64,000 nucleotides of DNA from Tractidigestivibacter montrealensis (GCF_024741235.1 NZ_JANSKA010000005.1:1-64000); one strand, 5' to 3'; shown: positions 33,144 to 42,582, numbered from the stretch's first letter. Notes: generated from the letters alone by a model not told the origin. Translations and numbers: made by a program.

Positions 33144-33584
33144 CTACAGGGGCTCCGACTCTATTATCTGGTCCCAGGCAGTCCCTAGCGTCTGGATGAG
33201 TCCGTTGTCTGCCGGAAGCCAGTCCACGTCGAGTAGCCCCTCGCGCCCAAGCCACCGCAGCTCCTTGTGCTCTCCGGGCTTTGCGGCGGGCTCTGCCTGT
33301 GGCGCCAGCGTGCACACAAAGCAGTCCATGACCAGGTGGAACTCGGGGTAGTCATAGGTCAGCGTGTCGAGAAGCCACATCACCTGGAGCTTGCAGCCAA
33401 GCTCCTCCATGACCTCGCGGCGGCACGCCTCCTCGCTCGTCTCGCCTGCCTCAACCTTGCCGCCGGGAAACTCCCAGCCGTCCATGCCGTGCGCCCGCCG
33501 CGCCGCCAGGATGAGCCCGTCACACTGGATGATCGCAGCCGCCACGTGCACCGTGGGAAGCGTAACCTCGCTCTCTCCCGTCAT
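33144..33584 (-). CDS. Nudix hydrolase, MutT/8-oxo-dGTP type
   Basis: 146 residues. The Nudix box reads GGKVEAGETSEEACRREVME followed by ELG, with all catalytic Glu residues. The N-terminal strand VAAAIIQCDGLILAARR and FPGG are typical of MutT pyrophosphohydrolases. Its ATG overlaps the thioesterase stop (ATGA), and thyA follows 42 bases later, so a nucleotide-pool role beside thyA/folA fits. Confidence 0.9.
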   Translation of the reverse strand: MTGESEVTLPTVHVAAAIIQCDGLILAARRAHGMDGWEFPGGKVEAGETSEEACRREVMEELGCKLQVMWLLDTLTYDYPEFHLVMDCFVCTLAPQAEPAAKPGEHKELRWLGREGLLDVDWLPADNGLIQTLGTAWDQIIESEPL

Positions 33585-34303
33585 GCGCGGCCCTCCATCC
33601 TCACGATGGCACGGGCCTGGCCATCCTCGCCGTTGATGCTCACGGTGATGTCGTTGCCGCCACCATAGACCACGGGGCTCAGGGTGTCGCCGAGAAGCGC
33701 CATGGTGCGGTACTGCACCTCAAGGCGCGCAAGGTCGATGGCTTGGCCCAGCTCACCGGCGGCGAGAAGGGCAAAGCGCACGTACTCCGCATTGTTCACG
33801 TGACGGTTGGTGTCCAGGTGCTGCTCGGTTATCACGATGGGGGAGGTTGGCGTGCCCTCTCCCTGGGGCTTTAGGTGGCGCGAGATCTGCGGCAGGTCCG
33901 CCGGACGCTCGTCTCCCTGCAGGAAGACCGATTCGCTCTGCGGGATGCTGATGACTCGCTCCTGCGAGAAGTCGTACATGTACCACTGGGAATCCGCGCG
34001 CACGTGCGTGGCGCCGTCTGCCCCGCGAATCTCGAAGCAGCGCTCCGCCTGGAGGCGCTTCATGGCGTAGCACCAGGTGCTTGTCGTGATGGTGTCGCAG
34101 AACTTGGGGAGCGAGTCGATTTGGATGAGCCAGGAGGTCACAAACCAGCCAAGGTGGTCATCGCGGAGCTGCTTGAGCCCCCTGCCCACCTCCTCGCACT
34201 GAAAGGTGGAGCAGTCCTGCAGGTAGTTCATCATGGGGACAAGGGCGAGAACGCCGTTCTCGTCGCACTCGCTGTAGCGTACCCTGCTGTCAAATGAGTA
34301 CAT
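33581..34303 (-). CDS. Acyl-ACP thioesterase family protein
   Basis: 240 residues forming two hot-dog domains of the bacterial acyl-ACP thioesterase family. The N-terminal YSFDSRVRYSECDENGVL is the family's opening strand and helix. DTNRHVNNAEYVRFAL carries the catalytic Asn-His segment. It would release fatty acids from ACP. The start at 34303 has GGAGG 6 bases upstream; the open frame extends further but without similarity. It overlaps the Nudix gene by four bases. Confidence 0.9.
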   Translation of the reverse strand: MYSFDSRVRYSECDENGVLALVPMMNYLQDCSTFQCEEVGRGLKQLRDDHLGWFVTSWLIQIDSLPKFCDTITTSTWCYAMKRLQAERCFEIRGADGATHVRADSQWYMYDFSQERVISIPQSESVFLQGDERPADLPQISRHLKPQGEGTPTSPIVITEQHLDTNRHVNNAEYVRFALLAAGELGQAIDLARLEVQYRTMALLGDTLSPVVYGGGNDITVSINGEDGQARAIVRMEGRA

Positions 34304-34352
34304 GCTGCCTCCGGTAAGGTAGGTAAACCTCCTCACCTTACAGCATTCCGGG

Positions 34353-34952
34353 CTAGCGACGCAGCGTGATTCTCCACCTGCCGGCACCCTTGTCTTGCGC
34401 CACAACGGAAAGCGCCGTGTCTGCGGCAAAGGTCAGCGCGCACGCGGTGGCGGCCGCCTCGCACGCCGCCTCTCCCCATGAGGAGAAGAAGGCAATGAGC
34501 TGTGGCTCGATGGCAAAGACCACCAGTACCGAGAAGACCCCGAAGACCGCCGATGCTATGGGGCAGACAAGCCCACGGTAGTTGAGCGGCCAGCCCGTGT
34601 AGTCCCACCAGCGTCTCCCAAAGCGCTTCTCAAGCGCGCGCCCGGTGGCGTACTCAATGGCTGTTGCAAGGACGGAGCCCGCCGCAAACACGGCAAGCGG
34701 GCTCTCCAAGTGCCCGAGAAGCACGTAGACGGCAACTGCCCCGGTGCCGTAGATGGGGCATGCGGGTCCAAAGAGAAAGCCGCGCCGCACGGGGCGCCTC
34801 TCCACAATCGAGCAGTACACGGTCTCCCAGACCCACCCTCCCACGGATATCGTTGTCATCGAGAGCATGAGAATCGAGATGCCCCATGGCGTGAGGTCTG
34901 GCGCGTTCATGGTGGAGAGCGCGGCAATTACCGCCACAATGCGCTCTAGCAT
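34353..34952 (-). CDS. CmpB-like (putative ABC transporter type IV) membrane protein
   Basis: 199 residues with about five membrane helices. GGWVWETVYCSIVERRPVRR then GFLFGPACPIYGTGA is the hallmark of the ABC_trans_CmpB family (W-E-x-x-Y ... RGFLxGPxCPIYGxG). Despite the family name no ATPase or other ABC part is near, and the function is unknown. GGGAGG precedes the ATG, which overlaps the end of the HD gene by 7 bases. Confidence 0.85.
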   Translation of the reverse strand: MLERIVAVIAALSTMNAPDLTPWGISILMLSMTTISVGGWVWETVYCSIVERRPVRRGFLFGPACPIYGTGAVAVYVLLGHLESPLAVFAAGSVLATAIEYATGRALEKRFGRRWWDYTGWPLNYRGLVCPIASAVFGVFSVLVVFAIEPQLIAFFSSWGEAACEAAATACALTFAADTALSVVAQDKGAGRWRITLRR

Positions 34953-35446
34953 GCGGTGCCTCCCTCAGATGTGGTAGCCCAGGGGCGTCGCGCGAAGACC
35001 TCGACAGTCGAGCAGGCCTTGTCGACAAGCGAGACCACAAGGGCTTCCACGTGACGTGGGGGAGAGGGCACGAGCGGGAACATGTGGTGGGCGATGATGT
35101 CTCGCTCGAGCGGGGTAAGGTCGGGAAAGTCTGCCTCGGCGTTTCTCAGCGCATGGCGGGGGTGGGTGAAGCCATGCCAGGCGTCTGGGGCGGCGTTGTG
35201 GTCATGCCAGTCGTAGAGGTAGTAGTCATGAAGAAGCGCCCCGCGTACCAACGCGCGCTCGTCGCACCGGATGCCAAGCGTCCTCACCAGCGCCAGGCTG
35301 AGGTAGGCCACGGCGGCAACGTGCTCGAGCGTGGTTGTCTGGCCATGCTGCACGTAGCCGGCCATGAGTGCCATGCGTGGTGCGGCAAGCGTGGGAGCTG
35401 CAAGCTCCTCGTAACGACGGCGAATCTCTTCTGGGGTAGAATTCAC
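34946..35446 (-). CDS. HD-domain phosphohydrolase
   Basis: 166 residues. The metal-binding pattern is H in TTTLEHVAAVAYLS, HD in GALLHDYYLYDWHD, and a later AHHM followed by a distal D in SLVDKACS, typical of HD hydrolases acting on nucleotides or lipid phosphates. The start is GTG with AGGAAG 8 bases upstream. It is the first gene of the minus-strand run and shares the promoter region with the TetR-type gene. Confidence 0.85.
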   Translation of the reverse strand: MNSTPEEIRRRYEELAAPTLAAPRMALMAGYVQHGQTTTLEHVAAVAYLSLALVRTLGIRCDERALVRGALLHDYYLYDWHDHNAAPDAWHGFTHPRHALRNAEADFPDLTPLERDIIAHHMFPLVPSPPRHVEALVVSLVDKACSTVEVFARRPWATTSEGGTAC

Positions 35447-35472
35447 GGTTGTCTTCCTAATCCGGAGAATCG

Positions 35473-35503
35473 ACTTATTTCCAAAATTAGAAATAAGTAT
35501 ACT
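35473..35503. promoter_or_regulatory. Operator-like palindrome and -10 box between HD gene and TetR gene
   Basis: Perfect 9-bp arms ACTTATTTC (35473-35481) and GAAATAAGT (35490-35498) around 8 bases, overlapping TATACT at 35498-35503. AGTATACT reads as a -10 box on both strands. This AT-rich palindrome in a GC-rich genome, next to a TetR gene, is the likely autoregulatory operator controlling both directions. Confidence 0.6.
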
Positions 35504-35561
35504 ATCAGAGTTATCAGTAATGCACGTGACGCGTCACGTCGTTCTCGAGGGGGTGACTGAA

Positions 35562-36188
35562 ATGGGCGTTCAGTCCACGGGGCACATCGACCTTCGCGTC
35601 AAGCGCTCGCAGGCTGCCATTCGCGCGGCCGTGGTCTCGCTGCTCTCCGAGAAGCCCACGCAGGACATCACCGCAAAGGACGTCGCCGAGCGCGCCCTCA
35701 TCAACAAGAAGACGTTCTACGCCCATTACCCAAGCGTGCGTGCCGTTCTGCAGGAGATCGAGAACGACGCGGTGAGCGAGGTATCCGGCATTGTCGAGGC
35801 TGGTGACGTGAGCACGCCCCCCGGCCTCTCGAAGGTCCTCTCACAGCTCAAGGCGCTTTCTGCCGACGGAGCCTCTGCGTTTGGCGCGCTCGCCCGCACG
35901 CCTGCGCGCACGCTTCTCTCCGAGCGTCTCAGACAAGATCTCTCGGGGCACCTGGGCAGCCTGTCCGCCGTGTCCTCGCAACTCTCGGCATCGCTCTCCT
36001 CCGGGGTATCATGCGCTGTCGACTTTGCCGCGGGAGGCATTGTGTCACTTCTGGCAAGCTGGCTCTTTGGCGAGCGCGTCATGAGCGAGGACGAGCTCTC
36101 GCAGGCAGTCATACGGTCGGTTCGCTCGTGTATTGGCGCGGGGTGCTCATTGGCCGCAACCCCAACCGGAGACGCCAACCGTGCCTAG
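35562..36188 (+). CDS. TetR-family transcriptional regulator
   Basis: 208 residues. The N-terminal helix-turn-helix reads RVKRSQAAIRAAVVSLLSEK then ITAKDVAERALINKKTFYAHY, the standard TetR pattern (I..I...a.v...T.Y.HF). The C-terminal ligand domain is helical and divergent. The start at 35562 follows GAGGGGGTGA; ATG 35520 is an upstream alternative. It is divergent from the HD-CmpB-thioesterase run, its probable target. Confidence 0.88.
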   Translation: MGVQSTGHIDLRVKRSQAAIRAAVVSLLSEKPTQDITAKDVAERALINKKTFYAHYPSVRAVLQEIENDAVSEVSGIVEAGDVSTPPGLSKVLSQLKALSADGASAFGALARTPARTLLSERLRQDLSGHLGSLSAVSSQLSASLSSGVSCAVDFAAGGIVSLLASWLFGERVMSEDELSQAVIRSVRSCIGAGCSLAATPTGDANRA

Positions 36189-36289
36189 CCCCTCGTACAA
36201 AGCCCGCGTCTCTGCTCTAGAATGATGCGTGTCGCGCTGAATCTGACGGGGCGACCGCGGCGAGCAATGGCAGGTGAAGGAGGCATACC

Positions 36290-37360
36290 ATGACCCAGGG
36301 GCACAAGGTTCGCATCGCAACCATAGGAACGAGCGGGATAGCCCGGCGCTTCCTCGATGCGCTCGCAGGATATGAGGGAGCCACCTACGCGGGCGCCTAC
36401 TCGAGGGACCTCGGCCGCGCCCGTGCCTTTTCGAGCGAGCACGGAGGCACGCTCGCCTTTGACTCCCTCGACGATCTGTGCTCCAGCCCCGAGGTCGATG
36501 CCGTCTACATCAGCTCTCCCAATGCCGTACATGCCTCGCAGGCGCTCGCGTGCGTGCACGCCGGAAAGCACGTGCTTGTCGAGAAGGCCTTCGCCTCCAA
36601 CGCCCGCGAGGCCAAGCGCGTGTTCGATGCCGCTGCCGAGCAGGGCGTTGTCGCCATGGAGGCCATGCGTTCGATTCACACTCCGGGATTTCGCGCTGTC
36701 GTGGAGACGCTGCCGCAGCTTGGCGAGGTCCGTCTCGCCCAGATGGGCTTTGCGAAGGTCACGTCGCGCATATCGCGCCTGAGGGCGGGGGAGCGCCTCA
36801 ACGTGTTTGACCCGCGCCTTGCCGGGGGTAGCCTGATGGACATTGGTATCTACTGCGTCGAGCCCGCCATGGCGCTCTTCGAGCGTCCCTCCACCGTGAG
36901 CGCCTCGCTGGTCACTACGCAGGTACCCGGGGAGCCTGCGGGTTCGCCGTACCGGACGGTTGACCTTGCCGGTGCCATTCTCCTTGGATATGGAGACAAG
37001 GCCGTGACGCTCTCGTTTGGCAAAGTCTCGGATGACCTTGCGCCCTGCCAGCTGGAAGGCGAGAAGGCAACCCTCATCTACCAGGACATCACCAAGCCGC
37101 ATGACTTCCGTGTGGTCGAGCACGTGGACCGCGGCATGACCTGGGGGACCGTGGGTGGCAACGAGCGCACGGTTGCGGTCGAGAATCCCGAGAACGACAT
37201 GGTCTGCGAGCTGGCCGATTTCTGCGAGGCGGTCAACGGCGATGCCGTGGCGATCGAGCACGCGGGCATGTGGGCAGACGTCACGCTGGCCTCGCTTGAG
37301 GTGATGGACAAGGTGCGCGCGCAGGCGGGCGTCCGCTTTCCCGCAGATGACGAGGCCTAG
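36290..37360 (+). CDS. Gfo/Idh/MocA family oxidoreductase
   Basis: NAD(P)-dependent dehydrogenase, 356 residues. The Rossmann start IATIGTSGIARRFLDAL, the strand DAVYISSPNAVHASQAL and HVLVEKAFASN (EKP-type motif with the catalytic Lys) are followed by a C-terminal alpha/beta domain with GGSLMDIGIYCV. Substrates in the family are usually sugars or cyclic polyols; it cannot be narrowed. GAAGGAGG lies upstream of the ATG. A DUF4867 gene, a family often found with sugar genes, follows. Confidence 0.92.
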   Translation: MTQGHKVRIATIGTSGIARRFLDALAGYEGATYAGAYSRDLGRARAFSSEHGGTLAFDSLDDLCSSPEVDAVYISSPNAVHASQALACVHAGKHVLVEKAFASNAREAKRVFDAAAEQGVVAMEAMRSIHTPGFRAVVETLPQLGEVRLAQMGFAKVTSRISRLRAGERLNVFDPRLAGGSLMDIGIYCVEPAMALFERPSTVSASLVTTQVPGEPAGSPYRTVDLAGAILLGYGDKAVTLSFGKVSDDLAPCQLEGEKATLIYQDITKPHDFRVVEHVDRGMTWGTVGGNERTVAVENPENDMVCELADFCEAVNGDAVAIEHAGMWADVTLASLEVMDKVRAQAGVRFPADDEA

Positions 37361-37468
37361 GCCGTCCTTCCGCCATCCGGCACCACACACCGGACTCTTG
37401 GCCGTATCCCATCGTGCCAGACCTAGGATGTGGCATGGTCACGTCGGCTGGTATGTATGGAGGAGAGC

Positions 37469-38113
37469 ATGGAGATTCTCTCATGCAGGGACCCCAAGTT
37501 TCGCGAGTATGGTGCGGTGTGGGACGACATCCCAGAGGACATTGTCAACTCCCTGGTAGAAGCTGTCGAGAAGAACGTCGAGATGCCCGAGGGGCTTACC
37601 TACACGCCCGAGATCGAGGCTATTCACCAGGCTCCGGGTGTGGGGGAGCTTGCCCGCACCCTGGTGGGCGGCCTTGAGGTGCAGGTGGGTGCTGTCGCTG
37701 GTCGCAACACCTATCTCAACTCCCTTGAGTACCATCGCACAAGCGAGTTCAACATGCCCGTCTCCACCGACTGCGTCATGCTCTTTGGCCTCCAGTGGGA
37801 CATCCGCGACGGTGTCTATGACACCTCGAACGTGGTCGCGTTTCGCGTGCCCGCGCGGACGATGGTCGAGATTTATGCCACTACACTGCATTACGCGCCC
37901 ATTGACATCGCGGGGGCAGGCTACAAGATTGCAGTGATCCTGCCGCGATGCGTCAACACTGAGAAGCCCGAGCTCTCGGTTACGTGCGGTGACGTGGGAC
38001 TCCTCTTTGGCTGTAGCAAGTACGTGCTTGCTCATCCCCAGAGCCCCGATGCCTCGGCGGGCGCCAAGGTGGCGCTTACGGGCGAGAACTACTGCCTGAA
38101 ACTCTCCGAATAG
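37469..38113 (+). CDS. DUF4867 family protein
   Basis: 214 residues. MEILSCRDPKFREYG at the start, then LNSLEYHRTSEFNMP, VVAFRVPARTMVEIYATTLH and YAP form the conserved pattern of the DUF4867 family, cupin-like proteins often found next to sugar isomerases and kinases. The paired His and Glu residues could bind a metal. The function is not established. The start at 37469 follows GGAGGAG; an in-frame ATG at 37457 overlaps that site. Confidence 0.8.
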   Translation: MEILSCRDPKFREYGAVWDDIPEDIVNSLVEAVEKNVEMPEGLTYTPEIEAIHQAPGVGELARTLVGGLEVQVGAVAGRNTYLNSLEYHRTSEFNMPVSTDCVMLFGLQWDIRDGVYDTSNVVAFRVPARTMVEIYATTLHYAPIDIAGAGYKIAVILPRCVNTEKPELSVTCGDVGLLFGCSKYVLAHPQSPDASAGAKVALTGENYCLKLSE

Positions 38114-38150
38114 CCTCGGCAAAGACGGCGGGCGCCCTTGTGGCGCCCCG

Positions 38151-39125
38151 CTACTCCTTGGGAAATGCGATCTCGTCCGCGTCCGCAAAGCGGGCGGGAG
38201 CGTCTGAGCTTAGCTGGTACGAGCTCATACTGTCGACCACAATGCTGCATGCGCCGGGCAGCACCTTGGCATGGTACTCGGTGACTCCCGAGCTCACCAC
38301 GTCGCCATCGACCTCAAGCGGCACGGGCTCCTCGGTGCGCACCGTGATCTGGCGGCCACGGAACGCCTCGAGACGCGGACGCCCGATTGACTTGCCCGTC
38401 TTGTCGACAATGCCAAAGAAGAGGGGGCGCAGCACCTGGGCAGCGTCCTGCGTCTCTATGACGATGACGTCGAGAAGCCCGTCGTCCATACGGCAGTCGG
38501 GCACAATCTGAATGTCACCCTGGATCATTGCGTTGTCTGCAACCATGCAGGAGATGCCGCGGCGGTGGTACTCCTGGCCGTCCACGATGATGGTGAACTC
38601 CTCGACCGTGGGACGAGGGTTGGCAAACGCCGCCGCGAAGTACGCCGCCTGTCCCATGGCGGCCTTCTTGGGGAGTGCTGCCTCCATGAGCTGGGCGTCA
38701 AAGCCCGTGCCGGACATAAGCCCAAAGCCCTTCACGTGCCGGGCGCCCTGCTCGTCTTCCCAGGAGATCTCTCCGAGGTCGAGGGAGGCGGTGTGTCCCA
38801 CGCGGCATGCGCGGGCAAGGGCCGCAGGCTCGGGTGCGTTGCCAATGTTTGCGAAGAGCAGGTTCGCCGTGCCCGAGGGAAACACGCAGACGGGCACGTT
38901 GCGGTTGCGCAGTGCGTAGAGCAGCCCCGTCACGGAGCCATCGCCACCGGAGAGCACGCAGACATCAAAGTCTTCGGCGTCTGCCACAGCATCCTCGGCA
39001 ACGAAGTCCGGCGCGAGCGCGCGGAACGTGCACTCGTCGCCAGCGTGGACGAGGGCACGCTCGAACTCGAATATGGCATCCGAGCCAAAACCTGACATGG
39101 GGTTGTGGATGATGACGCTGCGCAC
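38151..39125 (-). CDS. Diacylglycerol/lipid kinase family protein
   Basis: 324 residues of the DAGK/YegS family: VIIHNPMSGFG at the N-terminus, LSGGDGSVTGLLYAL (GGDGT-type nucleotide site) and FPSGTANLLFANIG, then a beta-sandwich with GFGLMSGTGFDAQLM and EVDGDVV. It phosphorylates a lipid at the inner face of the membrane. GTG 39125 is chosen because GGGGAGG lies 6 bases upstream; ATG 39161 has none. It is convergent with the DUF4867 gene across 37 bases. Confidence 0.9.
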   Translation of the reverse strand: MRSVIIHNPMSGFGSDAIFEFERALVHAGDECTFRALAPDFVAEDAVADAEDFDVCVLSGGDGSVTGLLYALRNRNVPVCVFPSGTANLLFANIGNAPEPAALARACRVGHTASLDLGEISWEDEQGARHVKGFGLMSGTGFDAQLMEAALPKKAAMGQAAYFAAAFANPRPTVEEFTIIVDGQEYHRRGISCMVADNAMIQGDIQIVPDCRMDDGLLDVIVIETQDAAQVLRPLFFGIVDKTGKSIGRPRLEAFRGRQITVRTEEPVPLEVDGDVVSSGVTEYHAKVLPGACSIVVDSMSSYQLSSDAPARFADADEIAFPKE

Positions 39126-39257
39126 GATAGTCCTCCCCGGTCCCCCAACAAGGGATAGCATGTATCATGTTTCGGGCGCCGGCCCCCGCCGGGCCACATA
39201 CACATGGTAGCCCAATGCCGGAACCTTTGGGTAACACCTTTGAGCTGGGAGAGTCGA

Positions 39258-40388
39258 GTGTATATATCCACAAGCGATGAACTGAGTGCCTTCTGCGAGC
39301 GAATTGGCAACGAACCCGTCATTGCCGTGGACACGGAGTTCCTCCGCGAGAGGACGTACTATCCCAAGCTCTGCCTCGTGCAGGTTGGTACTCCCAAAGA
39401 GATCGGTGCCATCGACCCCATACTGATCGAGGACCTCTCGCCCCTGGCACGCATCTTCGCTGACGAGCGGGTCACTAAGGTCTTCCACGCCTGCGGACAG
39501 GACCTTGAGGTCATTCTCGACGGCATGGGCGTGACCTGCGCTTCGGTTTTCGACACGCAGGTCGCTGCCGCGTTTCTGGGCATGCGCCAGCAGGTGAGCT
39601 ACGCTTCGCTGGTTGAGGCCTACGCAGGCGTGAGGCTACCCAAGGCAGAATCCCTCACGGATTGGTCGCGCCGCCCGCTCGACCCAGAGCAGCTGACCTA
39701 TGCCGAGGATGACGTACGCTATCTTCCCGGAATCTATGACCGCATGGTGGAGCAGCTCGTCGAGAGGGACCGCCTTGCCTGGGTCCAGCCCGAGATGGCC
39801 GAGGCGACCGACCCATCCCACATGCACAGGGACCCTCGCGAGGCCTACCTCAGGCTCAAGCGCTCGAGCTCCCTCACGCGCCGGCAGCTCGCCATTGCGC
39901 GCGAGGTCTGCGCATGGCGCGAGCAGACGGCGGCGAGTCACGACGTGCCCCGCAAGTGGGTCCTCTCGGACGAGGTGGTGGTCGAGGTCTGCAAGCGGGC
40001 GCCGCGCAACCGCGACCGCCTGCGCAAGATCCGCGGTACCGACCAGCTTAGCGAGAGGGACGTGCACGACCTTCTCGACGCCGTCCGCGCAGGGGAGGAG
40101 GTCCCCGGCTCCGCCTGCCCGCAGCAGGAGCGCCACGCTCATCCCTCCGCCGAGGTAGAGAGCGTGGTGGACCTCATGGTTGCGCTGGTGAGAATCGTGT
40201 CCGAGAAGTCCGGCATTGCCACGCAGCTCATAGCCACCAGGGACGACCTGGTCGAGTTCGCCCAGGACCGCTCGAAGTCGCGCCTTGCGACCGGTTGGCG
40301 CCACGAGCTTGCTGGCAAGCAGCTTGAGAGCCTCCTCGAGGGTTCCGTTGGACTTACGGTGCGCGACGGTCGGATAGAGATTATCTAA
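39258..40388 (+). CDS. rnd: Ribonuclease D
   Basis: 3'-5' exoribonuclease for tRNA and small RNA maturation, 376 residues. The DEDD catalytic motifs are visible: AVDTEFLRERTYYPKLCLVQ (Exo I), HACGQDLEVIL (Exo II), YAEDDVRYLPGIYD (Exo III). HRDC-type helices follow, including the RQLAIAREVCAWREQTA block. GTG 39258 with GGGAG 6 bases upstream is preferred over ATG 39204. Confidence 0.93.
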   Translation: MYISTSDELSAFCERIGNEPVIAVDTEFLRERTYYPKLCLVQVGTPKEIGAIDPILIEDLSPLARIFADERVTKVFHACGQDLEVILDGMGVTCASVFDTQVAAAFLGMRQQVSYASLVEAYAGVRLPKAESLTDWSRRPLDPEQLTYAEDDVRYLPGIYDRMVEQLVERDRLAWVQPEMAEATDPSHMHRDPREAYLRLKRSSSLTRRQLAIAREVCAWREQTAASHDVPRKWVLSDEVVVEVCKRAPRNRDRLRKIRGTDQLSERDVHDLLDAVRAGEEVPGSACPQQERHAHPSAEVESVVDLMVALVRIVSEKSGIATQLIATRDDLVEFAQDRSKSRLATGWRHELAGKQLESLLEGSVGLTVRDGRIEII

Positions 40389-40524
40389 AGCGACGAGGGG
40401 CCCCTGACGCCACACCCTTCTCGCGGCCGTGCTATTTGTGTCGCGGGGGCTTCTGTATCATCGTTGGTGCCGGACGGCCTTGGGTACATATGCCCCACGG
40501 CCCCCAACGATTGGAGCTTCTCAC

Positions 40525-41220
40525 ATGGGCTATTACACGTATGGATACGGGATTGACTTTGCCTACTACGGCATCGTGATCCTTTCCCTCTTCCTGGGAC
40601 TTATCACCCAGTCCTATATCAGGCGCAAGTACGAGCGCTGGTCCAAGGTCGACGCATCGTTTGACGGCACCGGTGCGGACGTCGCGCGCCAGATGCTCAA
40701 TGAGGGCGGCGCCTCAAGCGTGGGCATCACATCGGTTCCCGGTCACCTCACGGACTACTACGACCCGCGCGACAACAACCTGCACCTCTCCGAGGAAAAC
40801 ATGCGTGGGGGCTCTGTTGCCTCCGTCGCCGTTGCCTGCCACGAGGCGGGTCACGCGGTGCAGCACGCCAAGGACTACGCCCCCATGCGAGTGCGCACGG
40901 CCCTTGTGCCGGTGGTCAACTTCTCGCAAAACGTGTGGATGCTCGTCTTTCTCGCTGGCGTCTTCATGAACGCCGTGGGCCTCGTTCGCATTGCCATTGC
41001 GCTCTTTGCCTTCTCCGTAATCTTCCAGCTGGTCACGCTTCCCGTAGAGATCAACGCCTCCAGGCGCGCAGTCCAGTTCCTCGAGACGCATGGCCAGGGC
41101 ATAGACCGTCAGGGAGCCAAGGAAGTGCTCACGGCGGCTGCGCTCACCTACGTCGCTGCGGCTCTTGTCTCGGTGGTGCAGCTGCTCTACCTCATGGGCC
41201 GCACGGACAGGAGGGACTAG
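40525..41220 (+). CDS. Membrane zinc metallopeptidase (YugP/Zn_peptidase_2 family)
   Basis: 231 residues. One N-terminal membrane helix (about 11-32), a cytosolic segment with DYYDPRDNNLHLSEE, the zinc site CHEAGHAVQHA (HExxH variant) followed by a membrane helix, and two to three more helices at the C-terminus, with LPVEINASRRAV. This matches the uncharacterised YugP family of inner-membrane peptidases. A Tyr/Gly-rich N-terminus (MGYYTYGYG) is unusual. xseA starts 3 bases after its stop. Confidence 0.9.
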   Translation: MGYYTYGYGIDFAYYGIVILSLFLGLITQSYIRRKYERWSKVDASFDGTGADVARQMLNEGGASSVGITSVPGHLTDYYDPRDNNLHLSEENMRGGSVASVAVACHEAGHAVQHAKDYAPMRVRTALVPVVNFSQNVWMLVFLAGVFMNAVGLVRIAIALFAFSVIFQLVTLPVEINASRRAVQFLETHGQGIDRQGAKEVLTAAALTYVAAALVSVVQLLYLMGRTDRRD

Positions 41221-41223
41221 CCC

Positions 41224-42582
41224 ATGGCCGGCACCAAGGAGGAGCCGCTCTCGGTGACCGAGGCGGTGCAGGTGGCCAAGGGGCAGGTGGCGCAGATTCC
41301 CGCCCTCTTGGTCATGGGCGAGGTGAGCGGTTTCCGTGGGCCTAACGCCCGCTCCGGGCACTGCTACTTCGAGGTCAAGGATGCCACGGCGGCTATGTCG
41401 ACCATAGCCTGGCGCGGTGTCTACCGTGACTTTGTCGAGACCTCTGGCACGCAGTTGCGTGACGGCCTCCAGATCCAGATGACAGGCGCCTTCGACGTCT
41501 ACCAGAACACGGGCAAGCTCTCGTTTGTCGCCAAGCACATCACGGTGGCGGGGGAGGGGCTTCTCCGCCAGCAGGTTGCCGAGCTTGCGCGCAAGCTCGA
41601 GCGCGAGGGCCTCATGGACCCTGCGCGCAAGAGGCGCATCCCCGCATTCTGCACGCGCGTCTGCGTGGTCACCTCGCTTTCTGGCAGTGTGATCGAGGAC
41701 GTCAAACGCACGCTGCGGAGAAGGAACCCGCTCGTGCAGATAGACGCTGTTGGCTGCGCCGTGCAGGGCAAGCATGCCCCGGCAACCATCATTCGCGCGC
41801 TGGGGGTTGCCGCGGCCTCGCAACCGGACGCAATCCTGCTGGTGCGCGGCGGCGGGTCCTTCGAGGACCTCATGTGCTTCAACGACGAGGAGCTTGCACG
41901 CGCCGTTGCCGCCTGTCCCGCGCCCGTGATCACGGGCATTGGCCACGAGCCGGATACCTCCATCTGCGACATGGTATCGGACAGGCGCTGCTCGACGCCC
42001 ACGGCTGCGGCGGAGTCCGTTGCCCCCGCCATGAATGAGATCGAGACCCTCATCAACCAGCGAGGCGTTCGCCTGGGCAATGCCATGGCCGCCACGCTGC
42101 AGGCGGATGCCCGGGAGGTTGACGCGCTTGGCGAGAGGGCCGTGCGCTCGATGGAGGCGCGCCTTTCTCGGCTCACGGTCTTTGTGGACTCGCTGGCGTC
42201 CCGTCGCTGCCTCACGGACCCCATGGCAACGCTGGAGGACCGCGCCCGCACGCTCGACCTTACGGAGGAGCGTCTCCACGGGGCAATTCCCAAGTCGCTC
42301 GCACGGTCGCGAGAGCGCGTTGACGGAGACGCTCAGAGGCTCTCGGTTGCGGGAAGGGGGCTCCTACGCCCGTACCAGACCTCTGTGGCACGCTACGCTG
42401 CCTCGCTCGACGCGCTCTCGCCACTCAAGGTGCTGGGCCGCGGATACGCCCTGGCACGCGACGCCGAGGGACACATACTTTCAAACGCGTCCCAGGTAGA
42501 GGTGGGCGACAGCATCTCAGTCCTTCTCGACGAAGGAGAACTTGGGGCAACGGTCACCAGCACGGGCAAGGCAGCCTCATAG
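41224..42582 (+). CDS. xseA: Exodeoxyribonuclease VII large subunit
   Basis: Catalytic subunit of ExoVII, 452 residues. The N-terminal OB fold (LLVMGEVSGFRGPNARSGHC and later SFVAKHI) is followed by the catalytic domain with RVCVVTSLSGSVIEDV, ILLVRGGGSFEDLMCFNDEE and TGIGHEPDTSICDMVSDRR, then a coiled coil and a C-terminal VLGRGYAL segment. GGAGGG overlaps the end of the peptidase gene. xseB follows by 61 bases. Confidence 0.96.
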   Translation: MAGTKEEPLSVTEAVQVAKGQVAQIPALLVMGEVSGFRGPNARSGHCYFEVKDATAAMSTIAWRGVYRDFVETSGTQLRDGLQIQMTGAFDVYQNTGKLSFVAKHITVAGEGLLRQQVAELARKLEREGLMDPARKRRIPAFCTRVCVVTSLSGSVIEDVKRTLRRRNPLVQIDAVGCAVQGKHAPATIIRALGVAAASQPDAILLVRGGGSFEDLMCFNDEELARAVAACPAPVITGIGHEPDTSICDMVSDRRCSTPTAAAESVAPAMNEIETLINQRGVRLGNAMAATLQADAREVDALGERAVRSMEARLSRLTVFVDSLASRRCLTDPMATLEDRARTLDLTEERLHGAIPKSLARSRERVDGDAQRLSVAGRGLLRPYQTSVARYAASLDALSPLKVLGRGYALARDAEGHILSNASQVEVGDSISVLLDEGELGATVTSTGKAAS

